Shown one piece after another: positions 11,409-19,789 of a DNA stretch of 64,000 bases (its first letter is position 1; every line of letters begins with the position of its first letter). The position numbers were made by a program, and so were the translations under genes. The stretch is taken from positions 153,024 to 217,023 of the forward strand of contig NZ_JAKSXW010000118.1 of the NCBI RefSeq assembly GCF_022829405.1, read 5' to 3'. The notes beneath the pieces were generated by a model. It did no database searches, was not told the origin of the DNA, and saw only the letters and a list, made by a program, of their open reading frames with translations. The stretch comes from Methylobacterium sp. J-076 (GTDB lineage: Bacteria > Pseudomonadota > Alphaproteobacteria > Rhizobiales > Beijerinckiaceae).

Positions 11409-12347
11409 CTAGCCGAGGCCGGCGCGCGCCGTCAGCCCGGCTGGCGCAAAGCTGCCATCCGGGCGCTCCTCCTCCAGGATCCAGTCCCGGAAGCGGCGGA
11501 TGCCGGGGGCGTCGTCGTCGCGGGCGCGCCAGCACAGGAAGTGCAGGTCCCGCCGGATGCCGTCGCACCGGCCGCCGCCGAGCCGCACCAGATCCCCGGA
11601 CGCGACCTCCCCTTGGGCGAAGCGCAGGCTCTCCAGGGCGACGCCGAGCCCCTGCACCGCCGCCGAGATGACGAGCGATCCCCGGTCGAAGGACGGGGCG
11701 CCCCGGGCCTTCGGCGGGGTCAGCCCGTTATGGGCGAACCAATCCGCCCAACGCACGGGGCTGAAGGAGGATTCGAGGAAGGTGAGCCGGGCCATCGCCT
11801 CCGGCGCGAGGTCGGCCGCCTCCCGCGCCAGTTCCGGCCGGCACAGGGCGGCGATCTCCTCCGGCCCCAGCGTCTCCACCCGCAGCCCCGCCCCCCGCGG
11901 CGGGTGCCCATAGGCGATCAGCACGTCGATCTCCGGGTGCCGCATGAGGTCGAGGGGCTCGGCGCCCGAGGAGACGCGGATCGCGATGGCCGGGTTGGCC
12001 TCCACGAAGCCCGGCAGGCGAGGCCCCAGCCACTTGGTGGCGAAGCTCGGCGTGCAGTGGACCGCCAGCGCCGCCCCCTCGGCCGGCATCAGTTCGGCGC
12101 AGGCCGCCTCGATCCCGTCGAAGGCCCGGGACAGGCCGGCGAGCAGGCGCTCCCCGTCCGGGGTGAGGTTGGCTTGGCGGTTCTCCCGCCGGAACAGCGC
12201 CCGGCCCAGATGCCGCTCCAGGGCGCGGACCTGATGGCTGACCGCCGAGGGGGTCAGGCACAGCTCCTCGCTCGCCCGGGCGAAGCTGCCGAGCCGCGCC
12301 GCGGCCTCGAAGGCCCGGAGGGAGGGGAAGCTCGGGATCCGCCGCAT
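11409..12347 (-). CDS. LysR-family regulator (GcvA-like)
   Basis: 312 residues. The N-terminal winged helix-turn-helix is in FPSLRAFEAAARLGSFARA through LTPSAVSHQVRALE (residues 7-45), followed by the linker helix and a periplasmic-binding-like effector domain. The opening RRIPSFPSLRAFEAAARLGS is typical of the GcvA branch. It is divergent from the MFS transporter at 12480, and the 132-bp intergenic contains two inverted repeats (listed separately). By position it most likely controls the MFS transporter and the aldolase-like gene; the inducer is unknown. Confidence 0.9.
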   Translation of the reverse strand: MRRIPSFPSLRAFEAAARLGSFARASEELCLTPSAVSHQVRALERHLGRALFRRENRQANLTPDGERLLAGLSRAFDGIEAACAELMPAEGAALAVHCTPSFATKWLGPRLPGFVEANPAIAIRVSSGAEPLDLMRHPEIDVLIAYGHPPRGAGLRVETLGPEEIAALCRPELAREAADLAPEAMARLTFLESSFSPVRWADWFAHNGLTPPKARGAPSFDRGSLVISAAVQGLGVALESLRFAQGEVASGDLVRLGGGRCDGIRRDLHFLCWRARDDDAPGIRRFRDWILEEERPDGSFAPAGLTARAGLG

Positions 12348-12356
12348 GCCACATCC

Positions 12357-12389
12357 GTGAATTCAATTCACCAATCGGTGAAAATTCAT
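12357..12389. promoter_or_regulatory. Paired inverted-repeat operator between LysR gene and MFS gene
   Basis: Site 1 at 12357-12371 reads GTGAAT-TCA-ATTCAC, a perfect 6-bp inverted repeat. Site 2 at 12378-12389 has TGAA-AA-TTCA, a second copy of the same half-site. The centres are about 19-20 bp apart, two helical turns, on the same DNA face. This AT-rich stretch stands out in a GC-rich background and lies 10 bp from the LysR start. It fits a LysR recognition/activation site pair controlling both divergent promoters. Confidence 0.65.
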
Positions 12390-12479
12390 CGTTTGTCAAA
12401 GCCCACGGGAAGGCGGAAAAATACTTCCCATGCCGCGGAGACGGCAGCTTCAGAACCAACATTTGGGGAGAAACCAGGA

Positions 12480-13784
12480 ATGGCACAGGGAGTCGTCACT
12501 CTCGCCGGACCCGTCATCGACGAGGCGACACAGGTCTACCGCAAGGTGACGTGGCGCCTCGTGCCGTTCCTGTTCGCCTGCTACGTCGCGGCCTATCTCG
12601 ACCGCGTCAACGTCGGCTTCGCCAAGCTTCAGATGCTCAGCGACCTGCAGTTCAGCGAGACCATCTACGGCCTCGGCGCCGGAATCTTCTTCATCGGTTA
12701 CTTCCTGTTCGAGGTGCCGAGCAACATGATCCTGCACAAGGTCGGTGCCCGGGTGTGGATCGCCCGCGTGATGATCAGCTGGGCGCTGATCTCGGGGGCG
12801 ATGATGTTCGTCACCAGCCCGACCGTGTTCTACGTCCTGCGCTTCCTGCTCGGCGTGGCGGAGGCGGGGCTGTTCCCGGGGGTGATCCTCTACCTCACCT
12901 ACTGGTACCCGTCCGAGCGCCGGGGCGGCATCATCGCCATGTTCATGACCGGCATCCCGATCGCCGGGCTGATCGGCGGGCCGGTCTCCGGCTGGATCAT
13001 GAACACGTTCTCCGGCGCGCACGGCCTGGCCGGCTGGCAGTGGCTGTTCCTCATCGAGGCGCTGCCCTCGCTGATCCTCGGCTTCTGCGTGCTGGCCTTC
13101 CTCGACAACGGGATCGCCTCGGCGAAGTGGCTCACCGCCGACGAGAAGGCGCTGCTCGCCCGCAACGTCGCCGCCGACGCCTCCTCCGTCGCCGCGCACC
13201 GGTTCCGCGACGGCTTCACCAGCGGCTGGGTGTGGCTGCTGAGCGGGATCTACTTCTTCTTCATCATGGGCCTCTACGGCGTCGGCTTCTGGCTGCCGAC
13301 GCTGATCAAGGGCGCGGGGGTCTCCGATCCGCTGCAGATCGGCCTGCTCACCATGCTGCCCTACGGCGCGGCGGCGGCGGCGATGATCACCGTCGGGCGG
13401 ATGTCGGACGCGGCCCGGGAGCGGCGCTGGCACATCGTGATCCCCGGCCTCGTCGGCGCCGCCGGGTGGCTCGTGAGCATCTGGTACAGCAAGGACCTCG
13501 TCGTCGCCGAGGCCGCGCTCACCGTCGCCACCATCGGCGTGCTCGTGACGCTGGCCCAGTTCTGGTGCCTGCCCACCGCCGTCCTCGCCGGGGCCGCGGC
13601 GGCCACCGGGATCGCGGTGATCAACTCGGTCGGCAACCTCGCGGGCTTCGTCAGCCCCTACCTCATCGGCTGGATCATCGACGCCACCAAGTCGACCAGC
13701 CTCGGCGTCTACACCCTCGCCGCCTGCCTCGCGATCGGCAGCGTCCTCGCGCTGACCATGCCGAAGCGCCTCGTCAACCGCTGA
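12480..13784 (+). CDS. MFS transporter, anion:cation symporter (ACS) type
   Basis: 434-residue major facilitator with 12 predicted helices. ACS signatures are YVAAYLDRVNVGFAKLQM in helix 1, GYFLFEVPSNMILHKVGAR in helix 2 and GVAEAGLFPGVILYLTYWY in helix 4. Members import organic acids, sugar acids or related anions with protons. The ATG at 12480 follows an AGGA-type ribosome site; the long upstream open frame is an antisense shadow of the LysR gene. It sits 46 bp before the class II aldolase-like gene, so the two probably form a carboxylate or sugar-acid uptake and use unit under the divergent LysR. Confidence 0.92.
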   Translation: MAQGVVTLAGPVIDEATQVYRKVTWRLVPFLFACYVAAYLDRVNVGFAKLQMLSDLQFSETIYGLGAGIFFIGYFLFEVPSNMILHKVGARVWIARVMISWALISGAMMFVTSPTVFYVLRFLLGVAEAGLFPGVILYLTYWYPSERRGGIIAMFMTGIPIAGLIGGPVSGWIMNTFSGAHGLAGWQWLFLIEALPSLILGFCVLAFLDNGIASAKWLTADEKALLARNVAADASSVAAHRFRDGFTSGWVWLLSGIYFFFIMGLYGVGFWLPTLIKGAGVSDPLQIGLLTMLPYGAAAAAMITVGRMSDAARERRWHIVIPGLVGAAGWLVSIWYSKDLVVAEAALTVATIGVLVTLAQFWCLPTAVLAGAAAATGIAVINSVGNLAGFVSPYLIGWIIDATKSTSLGVYTLAACLAIGSVLALTMPKRLVNR

Positions 13785-13830
13785 TCGCGGCCTCCCTCCA
13801 CCCCTCACCCATCCCACGAAAGGACATCCC

Positions 13831-14694
13831 ATGCTCGACGAGCACGACCACCACGACAGCGTCGCCATCGACCTCCCGAACGACGATTCCGGCCGTCGGC
13901 GGACCTCGATCTACCAGCCCGAGCAGGCCGGCCTGATCTTCCCGGAGATGCCGGAATTCGCCAACCATGCCGAGGAGCGCGAGTACCGCAAGAAGCACCT
14001 CGTGGCCGCCTGCCGCGCCTTCGCGATGCACGGCTTCGACTACGGCTTCGCCGGGCACCTGACGATCCGCGACCCCGAGCGTCCGGAGCTGTACTGGACC
14101 AACCCGATGTGCGTTCACTTCTCGCAGGTGAACATGTCGAACCTCATCCTGGCCGACCATAACGGCCGCGTGGTGGAGGGCCGCTACGCCATCAACCGGG
14201 CCGGGTTCGTGCTGCACGCCGCCGTGCACGAGGAGTACCCGGAGGTCATGGCGATGTGCCACGCGCACACCACCTACGGCACCGCCTGGTGCGCCACCGG
14301 CCGCCCCCTCGACATGATCAGCCAGGACGCCGCCGCCTTCTACAACAGCCACGCGGTGATCGGCGCCTCGGCCGGCGCGGTGGCCGTGGAGAAGAACAGC
14401 GGCCTGTCGGTCGCCCAGCAGATCGGCCGCAACCGCGGCGTGCTCCACCAGAACCACGGCCTGCTGACCTGCTCGCAGCACAGCATCGACGACGCGGCCT
14501 TCTGGTTCATCGCCCTGGAGCGGGCCTGCAAGCAGCAGCTCCTGGTCGAGGCCACCGGCATCAAGCCGCAGACCGTCTCGGAGAAGACCGCCCGCTACAG
14601 CCGCGAGCACGTCGGCAGCGACTACATCGGCTGGCTGCACTTCCAGACGATCTACAGCCACATCGCCGCGACCCAGCCGGACATGTTCGCCTGA
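13831..14694 (+). CDS. Class II aldolase/adducin-family protein
   Basis: 287 residues. The metal-binding histidines of the family are seen at His144 and His146 (MCHAHTTYG) and His209 (LHQNHGLLT). The residue corresponding to the catalytic Glu73 of L-fuculose-phosphate aldolase (E in SSEW) falls on Ala124 in INRAGFVLHA. This matches the adducin-like branch rather than bona fide aldolases, so a decarboxylase, isomerase or non-aldolase role is possible. The N-terminal 35 residues are extra and Asp/His-rich (LDEHDHHDSVAID). The ribosome site GAAAGGA precedes the ATG. Its partner is the upstream MFS transporter. Confidence 0.85.
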   Translation: MLDEHDHHDSVAIDLPNDDSGRRRTSIYQPEQAGLIFPEMPEFANHAEEREYRKKHLVAACRAFAMHGFDYGFAGHLTIRDPERPELYWTNPMCVHFSQVNMSNLILADHNGRVVEGRYAINRAGFVLHAAVHEEYPEVMAMCHAHTTYGTAWCATGRPLDMISQDAAAFYNSHAVIGASAGAVAVEKNSGLSVAQQIGRNRGVLHQNHGLLTCSQHSIDDAAFWFIALERACKQQLLVEATGIKPQTVSEKTARYSREHVGSDYIGWLHFQTIYSHIAATQPDMFA

Positions 14695-14740
14695 GGTGGG
14701 AGGCGGAGGGGGCGGGGATCGTCCCCTCCGACGGCCTCGG

Positions 14741-14790
14741 CGGCCCGCGTCCCGGGCTCTCGCCTCCGGCGAGCCCCGGGACGCGGGCCG
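14741..14790. terminator. Long bidirectional hairpin between convergent genes
   Basis: A perfect 16-bp stem (CGGCCCGCGTCCCGGG, 14741-14756, paired with 14775-14790) encloses an inner hairpin CTCGCC-TCC-GGCGAG. It lies between the aldolase-like stop (14694) and the minus-strand oxidase stop (14851), where it would serve both converging transcripts. There is no long T-tract. Confidence 0.55.
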
Positions 14791-14850
14791 TTCCCGAATG
14801 GGGCGCCGCCCTGCAATGTCGCGGTGCTCGCGCGGACGACGGCGGCTGAC

Positions 14851-15444
14851 CTACGGCGCCAGCCAGCCCCCGTCCCAGCCTGACTCGTCCTGCGCCCAGG
14901 CGGCCCGGCGATGCCCGCGGCGGTCGAGGTAGAGGAAATCGAGGCGGCGGGCCTGCACCGTCACCGCGCAGAAATGCCGGCGGCCCGTCGCCGCCGCCGT
15001 CGCCTCGTCGGGGAGGGTGTAGGCGTTGCCGGCGGGCAGGGCCGTGCCGGGGGCCGGCTCGGCGCCGTAGCAGACCCGGCTCATCGCCCGGGAGCCGGCC
15101 CAGGCCGCCTCCGCCAGCGCGTCGTCGGTGTGCAGGACCGCCCGGCCCTCGATGCGGATCTGGATCTTCGCCCCGGCATCGTAGACGGCCAGCGCGCAGG
15201 CCGGGTTCTCGGCCAGTTCGAACGCCTTGTCCGAGCGGCGGTCGCAGTGGAAGCGCAGCGTCGCCGTGGCGGCGTCGGCGGCGCGCAGCACGACGGTGCG
15301 CAGGCGCGGCCCCTCCGCCGAGACGGTGGCGAGCGTCGGCAGGTGGAAGCCGCTGCGGCCGTGCTCGGCCCCGTCCGCCAGCAGCCGCCAGAGCTCCGCC
15401 AGGGTGGCGTCGAGGTCGTCGTAGAAGGCCGGCAGCGGCGTCAT
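14851..15444 (-). CDS. Pyridoxamine 5'-phosphate oxidase-like flavoprotein
   Basis: 197 residues from ATG 15444. It has the split-barrel FMN-binding fold, with RRSDKAFELAENPACALAVYD as the FMN/phosphate block and a C-terminal LDFLYLDRRGHRRAAW. The domain order matches the Alr4036-like PNPOx branch rather than PdxH itself. It overlaps the preceding LAB_N gene by an ATGA junction and is the last gene of a four-gene operon. Substrate unknown; a link to envelope glycan work is suggested only by position. Confidence 0.8.
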   Translation of the reverse strand: MTPLPAFYDDLDATLAELWRLLADGAEHGRSGFHLPTLATVSAEGPRLRTVVLRAADAATATLRFHCDRRSDKAFELAENPACALAVYDAGAKIQIRIEGRAVLHTDDALAEAAWAGSRAMSRVCYGAEPAPGTALPAGNAYTLPDEATAAATGRRHFCAVTVQARRLDFLYLDRRGHRRAAWAQDESGWDGGWLAP

Positions 15445-15776
15445 GCCGGCGCCCCGCGCCTGCGCCGCCGCTCCCGGGCGATCAGGGCGAGGTTGCGGAC
15501 GTAGATCCCGGTCGAAAGGCCCTGGCCGATGATGATCACCGGCTCCTTCCGCACGAAGCCGTAGACCAGGGTCATCAGCCCCCCGGCGATGGAGAGGAAC
15601 CAGAACGAGAGCGGCATCACACTCTTGCCCGCCCGCTCGCTGGCGATCCACTGGATGATGAAGCGCGAGCCGAAGATCAGCTGCGCCAGGATGCCGAACA
15701 CCAGCCAGAAATCGAAGCGCGTGACGAACACGTCGTAGAAGTAGTCCGGCAGGTCATGGGCGAGCTGGATCAGCAT
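15441..15776 (-). CDS. Lipid-A-disaccharide synthase N-terminal-domain (LAB_N) membrane protein
   Basis: 111-residue small membrane protein with three predicted helices. The signature is FDFWLVFGILAQLIFGSRFI followed by QWIASERAGKSVMP and a PLSFWFLSIAGGLMTLVYG helix. LAB_N proteins usually sit next to GT2 and ArnT-type glycosyltransferases and are thought to help flip or modify lipid-linked sugars. It overlaps the upstream GT2 gene by 7 bp and the downstream oxidase by 4 bp, which implies tight translational coupling. Confidence 0.88.
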   Translation of the reverse strand: MLIQLAHDLPDYFYDVFVTRFDFWLVFGILAQLIFGSRFIIQWIASERAGKSVMPLSFWFLSIAGGLMTLVYGFVRKEPVIIIGQGLSTGIYVRNLALIARERRRRRGAPA

Positions 15777-16552
15777 CCGACATCCTCGTCCCGCACGGCA
15801 TCCGCCCCGGGCATGGTGGCCTCGACGGCCCGCGGCGTGGCGCGCTTCCGGCGGATCAGCCACCAGACCCCGGCGAGGTCGAGGAGCCCGACCCAGAGCC
15901 GGTCGAACAGGCCGTAATTCGAGGAGCCGGTGAAGCGCGGCCGGTCGATCACGTCCCGGTGGACCACGGCGAACCCCTCGCGGGCGACGAGGGCCGGCAT
16001 GAACCGGTGCAGGGCGTCGAAATACGGCAGCCGCAGGTACACGTCCCGGCGGAACACCTTCAGCCCGCAGCCGGTGTCGCGGGTGGAATCCTTGAGGATC
16101 CGCCCGCGCACCCCGTTGGCGATGCGGGATTGGAGCATCTTGAAACGCCCGTCCCTGCGCCCGCGCCGCTGCCCCTGGGCGAGGCCGGCGCCCGGCCCGG
16201 CCTCCTCCAGGGCGGCGAGGAGCGCGGGGATGAAGGCCGGGTCGTTCTGGCCGTCGCCGTCGAGGGTGGCGATGACCGCGCCGCGGGCGACCTGCACGCC
16301 GCTGCGCACCGCCGCCGACTGGCCGGCGCTCGCCCCGTGCCGCAGCACCCGCAGCCACGGGCGGCCGGCCCGGGCCGCCTCCAGGCTGGCGGGGGTGGCA
16401 TCGGTCGATCCGTCATCGACGTAGATCACCTCGAACGGCAGGCCGGCGCAGGCCCGCTCGATCTCGGCCACCAGGGGGGCGATGTTGCCGGCCTCGTTCT
16501 TCACGGGCACGACGATCGTGAGGTGCGGGGCGTCCGCCTCGGAGAGTGTCAT
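15770..16552 (-). CDS. Family 2 glycosyltransferase, polyprenyl-phosphate (DPM1/ArnC-like)
   Basis: 260 residues. It opens with the GT2 motif LTIVVPVKNEAGNI, the nucleotide-sugar aspartates are in IYVDDGSTD and ATLDGDGQNDP, and DTGCGLKVFRRDVY precedes the acceptor loop. A single hydrophobic stretch near the C-terminus (GLLDLAGVWWLIRRK) may anchor it at the membrane. It probably charges undecaprenyl phosphate with a sugar for the ArnT-like enzyme encoded just upstream. It starts in an ATGA overlap with that gene. Confidence 0.9.
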   Translation of the reverse strand: MTLSEADAPHLTIVVPVKNEAGNIAPLVAEIERACAGLPFEVIYVDDGSTDATPASLEAARAGRPWLRVLRHGASAGQSAAVRSGVQVARGAVIATLDGDGQNDPAFIPALLAALEEAGPGAGLAQGQRRGRRDGRFKMLQSRIANGVRGRILKDSTRDTGCGLKVFRRDVYLRLPYFDALHRFMPALVAREGFAVVHRDVIDRPRFTGSSNYGLFDRLWVGLLDLAGVWWLIRRKRATPRAVEATMPGADAVRDEDVGC

Positions 16553-18447
16553 GGTGCTGCCGCGTAGGCCGTCACGAAGACGCGGCGGCCGGTGTTGAGG
16601 TTGAAGCCCTCGACCTCGCCCAGCGGCGGCGGGGCCGGGCGGCCCACGGGCCAGGCGGTGTTGAACGCCTCGCGCTCCCGGCCCTCCACGAACAGAAGGC
16701 GGCACCCGCCCCGCTGCAGGAAGGCCTTGGCGGCGGCGGCGTCGGGCAGGAGGTCGAGGGTGGTGCCGGTGAGGAAGACGAGGCTCGGCTCCCGGTAGCC
16801 GAGGCTCGCCACCTGCGGGTCGATGCAGGGCATCCGATCCTTGAAGGCGGCGAGCCGCGGCGAGACCTTCAGCGCCGGCAATTGCCGCTGGGCGAGGCCG
16901 AGCACCCCCGGCCCGAGGAGGCAGGAGGCCAGCACCGCCAGCATCAGGGCGCGTTCGGGCCGGGCGCGGGCGAAGGCCAGCCAGCTCAGCCCGGCCGCGA
17001 GGCAGGCGGCGGCGAGCGCCGGGAGGGCGAGCCAGGGGATGGTGTGATCGTCGAGCTTCCAGCCGACGAGGCACAGGCCGAGCGTCAGGCCGAGGGGGAT
17101 CGCCGGCACCAGCAGGGCCACGGCCCTCGCACCCCGGCGTCCGGGGTCGAGCTCCCCCCGGCGCAGGGCGAGGATGGTCAGGACCGCGATCCACGGCATC
17201 AGCGGCAGGACGTAGTGCGGCAGCTTGGTCGGCACCGCCTCGAACATCAGCCACGCGGGCAGCACCGCCGCGATCAGGAAGGCGACCGGCGCGCTCCGCC
17301 GCTCCCGCCACGCCATCGGCAGGCCCATGGCGGCGAAGGCGGCGCCCGGCCAGAAGGTCGCGAAGAACGCCAGCGTGTAGGCGCCGGGCGGGCCCCAGTG
17401 CCGCTCCGCCGCGCCGCCGACCTTGCCGAGCATGTCCTTGCCCACCGCCTCGGCATAGAAGGCGCCGCCGCTCTTGAGGGTGATCGCCACGAACCACGGG
17501 GCGACGATCAGCAGGGTCAGGGCGAGCCCCGCCCAGGGGCGCAGGGGCTTCAGCCACGCGCTGGATCGCGCCTTCCACGACAGGAAGAGGGCCGGCAGGG
17601 CCACGAACAGCGGCACCATCGGCCCCTTCACGAGGATGCCGACGGCGAGGCCGAGCCAGAAGGCGAGGAAGACGACGCTCCCTCCCCCCTCCGCGGGGGA
17701 GGGCGGCCCCCGAAGGGGGTTGGCGGAGGGGAGCGACGGTGCAGACTCGAGCGCCCTCCCCGCATGACGGGCCGTGCCCCTGCCGGCACCGTCGTTCCCC
17801 TCCGCCCCCCTGCCGCGCAGGGTACCCTCCCCCGCGGAGGGGGGAGGGAGGCGGTGCCAAGCAAGCCACACCCGCGCCAGCGCCCCGAGGCTCGCGGTGG
17901 CGCAGGCGGTGAGCAGGGCGTCGGTCTTGGCGAGGTGAGCCTCGGCGTTGAGCATCAGGCAGGCGCCGAACAGGGCGGCGGCGAGGAGCGCCCCCCGCCG
18001 GGGCAGGAAGGCGAGCGCCCCCCAGTAGGCCAGGAGCACCGAGGCGACGGCACCGAGGAGCGAGGGGATGCGGTAGAGGGCGATCTGCGTGCGGGCCTCC
18101 GGCACGCCCAGGGCCTCAGCCGCGGCGACGGAGGCCGCCTGCGCCCAGTAGATGCCCACCGGCTTCTTGTTGCGGGCCTCGTCCTGGAAGCGGATCGCCA
18201 CGAAGTCCCCGGTCTCCAGCATCTGCTTGGAGGCCTGGGCGAAGCGCGGCTCGTCCCGGTCCATCGGCTGGAGCGAGGCCTGCCCCGGCAGGAACAGCAG
18301 CAGGCACAGGGCCGCGAGCGCCGCGCAGGCGCGGGCGTGGCTCGCGGACAGCCGGTCGAGGAGGGCGGCGATCCGGTCCCCGCGGAGGACGGCGGACGGG
18401 GCTTCGCCGTCGCGGGGGAGCGCGCCGGCGGGGAGGCGTGTCGTCAT
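16549..18447 (-). CDS. ArnT-like (GT83/PMT) polyprenyl-phosphate sugar transferase
   Basis: 632-residue multi-pass membrane enzyme that would transfer a sugar from a lipid carrier to lipid A or another envelope acceptor. The catalytic acidic loop is PMDRDEPRFAQASKQML (Asp63/Asp65), followed by ARNKKPVGIYW and a later TKLPHYVLPLMPW, all typical of ArnT. Residues about 199-257 (PPPSAGEG through SPAEGGG) are not transferase sequence. They are the translation of a 173-bp repeat insert that leaves the frame open, placed between membrane helices. The start chosen is ATG 18447; 34 more in-frame codons upstream look non-coding. It is first in a four-gene operon with GT2, LAB_N and PNPOx genes. Confidence 0.88.
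   Translation of the reverse strand: MTTRLPAGALPRDGEAPSAVLRGDRIAALLDRLSASHARACAALAALCLLLFLPGQASLQPMDRDEPRFAQASKQMLETGDFVAIRFQDEARNKKPVGIYWAQAASVAAAEALGVPEARTQIALYRIPSLLGAVASVLLAYWGALAFLPRRGALLAAALFGACLMLNAEAHLAKTDALLTACATASLGALARVWLAWHRLPPPSAGEGTLRGRGAEGNDGAGRGTARHAGRALESAPSLPSANPLRGPPSPAEGGGSVVFLAFWLGLAVGILVKGPMVPLFVALPALFLSWKARSSAWLKPLRPWAGLALTLLIVAPWFVAITLKSGGAFYAEAVGKDMLGKVGGAAERHWGPPGAYTLAFFATFWPGAAFAAMGLPMAWRERRSAPVAFLIAAVLPAWLMFEAVPTKLPHYVLPLMPWIAVLTILALRRGELDPGRRGARAVALLVPAIPLGLTLGLCLVGWKLDDHTIPWLALPALAAACLAAGLSWLAFARARPERALMLAVLASCLLGPGVLGLAQRQLPALKVSPRLAAFKDRMPCIDPQVASLGYREPSLVFLTGTTLDLLPDAAAAKAFLQRGGCRLLFVEGREREAFNTAWPVGRPAPPPLGEVEGFNLNTGRRVFVTAYAAAP
17678..17850. mobile_element. 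MITE-like insert with 26-bp perfect inverted ends inside the ArnT-like gene
   Basis: The left end starts CTCCCTCCCCCCTCCGCGGG (17678-17703) and its exact reverse complement closes the element at 17825-17850. The 173 bp between and including them translate in the host frame without a stop. No open frame of its own is seen. The same palindromic end sequence recurs singly or in pairs at 20747, 54286 and 62891/63209. Presumably it is mobilised in trans; no target duplication could be defined by eye. Confidence 0.7.
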
Positions 18448-18505
18448 GGGCTCCGGGTCGCGGCTCTCCGATCTCGGCTTTCCAATCGGGATCGGGCCGG
18501 GAATG

Positions 18506-19705
18506 TCAAATCGCCCCGGCGGCGGCGCGCAGGCGTGCGAAGCCGGCATCGAGGTCGGCCTTCAGGTCGGCCACGTCCTCCAGGCCGATGTGGAAGCGCA
18601 GGGTCGGCCCCCCCGGCGCCCAGGCCGTGGCGGTGCGGAAGGGGGTGCAGTCGAAGGGGATGCACAGGCTCTCGAAGCCCCCCCACGAGAAGCCCATGCC
18701 GAACAGCTCCAGCCCGTCGAGCATCGCGGCCACCGCCGTCTCCGGCACCGGCTTGAGCACGACGCCGAACAGCCCCGAGGCGCCGGAGAAGTCGCGCTGC
18801 CAGATGGCGTGGCCGGGATCCTCCGGCAGGGCCGGGTGCATCACCCGCAGCACCTCCGGCCGCGCCTGGAGCCAGCGGGCGATGTCGAGGGCCTGCCGCT
18901 CGTGCTCGCGCAGGCGCAGGCCCATGGTCCGCATCCCGCGCATGGCCAGGAACATGTCCTCCGGCCCGGCGCAGACCGAGAACTGGTGGAAGGTGCGGTA
19001 CAGCGCCGGCCAGTATTGCGCGTTCGCCGAGGTCAGGCCGAGCAGCAGGTCCGAGCCGCCGCTGAGGTACTTGGTGCCGGCCTCCACCGCGATGTCCACG
19101 CCGCGCGCGTGCGGCGGGAACAGGAGCGGCGTCGCCCAGGTGTTGTCCATGATCACGCAGGCGCCCCGGGCGTGGACCGCCTCGGCGATGGCCGGCACGT
19201 CCTGCATCTCGAAGGTCAGCGAGCCCGGCGCCTCCACCAGCACCGCCCGGGTGTTGTCGCGCATCAGCCCGGCGATCCCGGCGCCGACCAGCGGATCGTA
19301 GTAGGTGGTCTCGACGCCGAACCGCTTGAGCACCTCGTCGCAGAAGATCCGGGTCGGGCGGTAGGCGGAGTCGGTGACGAGGAGGTGGTCCCCCGCCGAG
19401 AGGGCCGCCATCAGGGCGATCGACAGGGCGGCCAAGCCCGAGGGCGTCGCGACCGTGCCGGCGGCCCCCGCGATCTCGCTCCACGCATCGGTGAGGGCGT
19501 CGGAGGTCGGGGTGCCGTGGGTGCCGTAGGTGTAGCGCCCGCGCCGGTGCTGGAGGTCGTCGTAGGTCGGGAACAGCACCGTCGAGCCGCGGTAGATCGG
19601 CGTGTTGACGAAGCCGTGCTGCCCGGAAGGATCGCGGCCGGCATGGACGAGGCGGGTGGCGGGGCCGAACCGCTTCTTCGATTCGGGCGGCGGGGTCAGG
19701 GACAT
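18506..19705 (-). CDS. metC: Cystathionine beta-lyase
   Basis: 399-residue fold-type I PLP enzyme of the Cys/Met-metabolism family. The PLP lysine is Lys212 in EAGTKYLSGGSD, and YGTHGTPTSDALTDAW and VIMDNTWATPLLF match bacterial cystathionine beta-lyases of the MetC type. The reaction is cystathionine to homocysteine, ammonia and pyruvate in methionine synthesis. It is cytoplasmic and of standard length. It is separated by 58 bp from the ArnT-like operon downstream. A related gamma-lyase activity cannot be excluded. Confidence 0.85.
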   Translation of the reverse strand: MSLTPPPESKKRFGPATRLVHAGRDPSGQHGFVNTPIYRGSTVLFPTYDDLQHRRGRYTYGTHGTPTSDALTDAWSEIAGAAGTVATPSGLAALSIALMAALSAGDHLLVTDSAYRPTRIFCDEVLKRFGVETTYYDPLVGAGIAGLMRDNTRAVLVEAPGSLTFEMQDVPAIAEAVHARGACVIMDNTWATPLLFPPHARGVDIAVEAGTKYLSGGSDLLLGLTSANAQYWPALYRTFHQFSVCAGPEDMFLAMRGMRTMGLRLREHERQALDIARWLQARPEVLRVMHPALPEDPGHAIWQRDFSGASGLFGVVLKPVPETAVAAMLDGLELFGMGFSWGGFESLCIPFDCTPFRTATAWAPGGPTLRFHIGLEDVADLKADLDAGFARLRAAAGAI

Positions 19706-19789
19706 CGGAACCGGGGACTCGCGTGGCGGAAAGCGGGACCGAAGCCGACGCCGCCGGGTCCCGTCAAGCGCCGGGCCCCGGGCGCGGCC

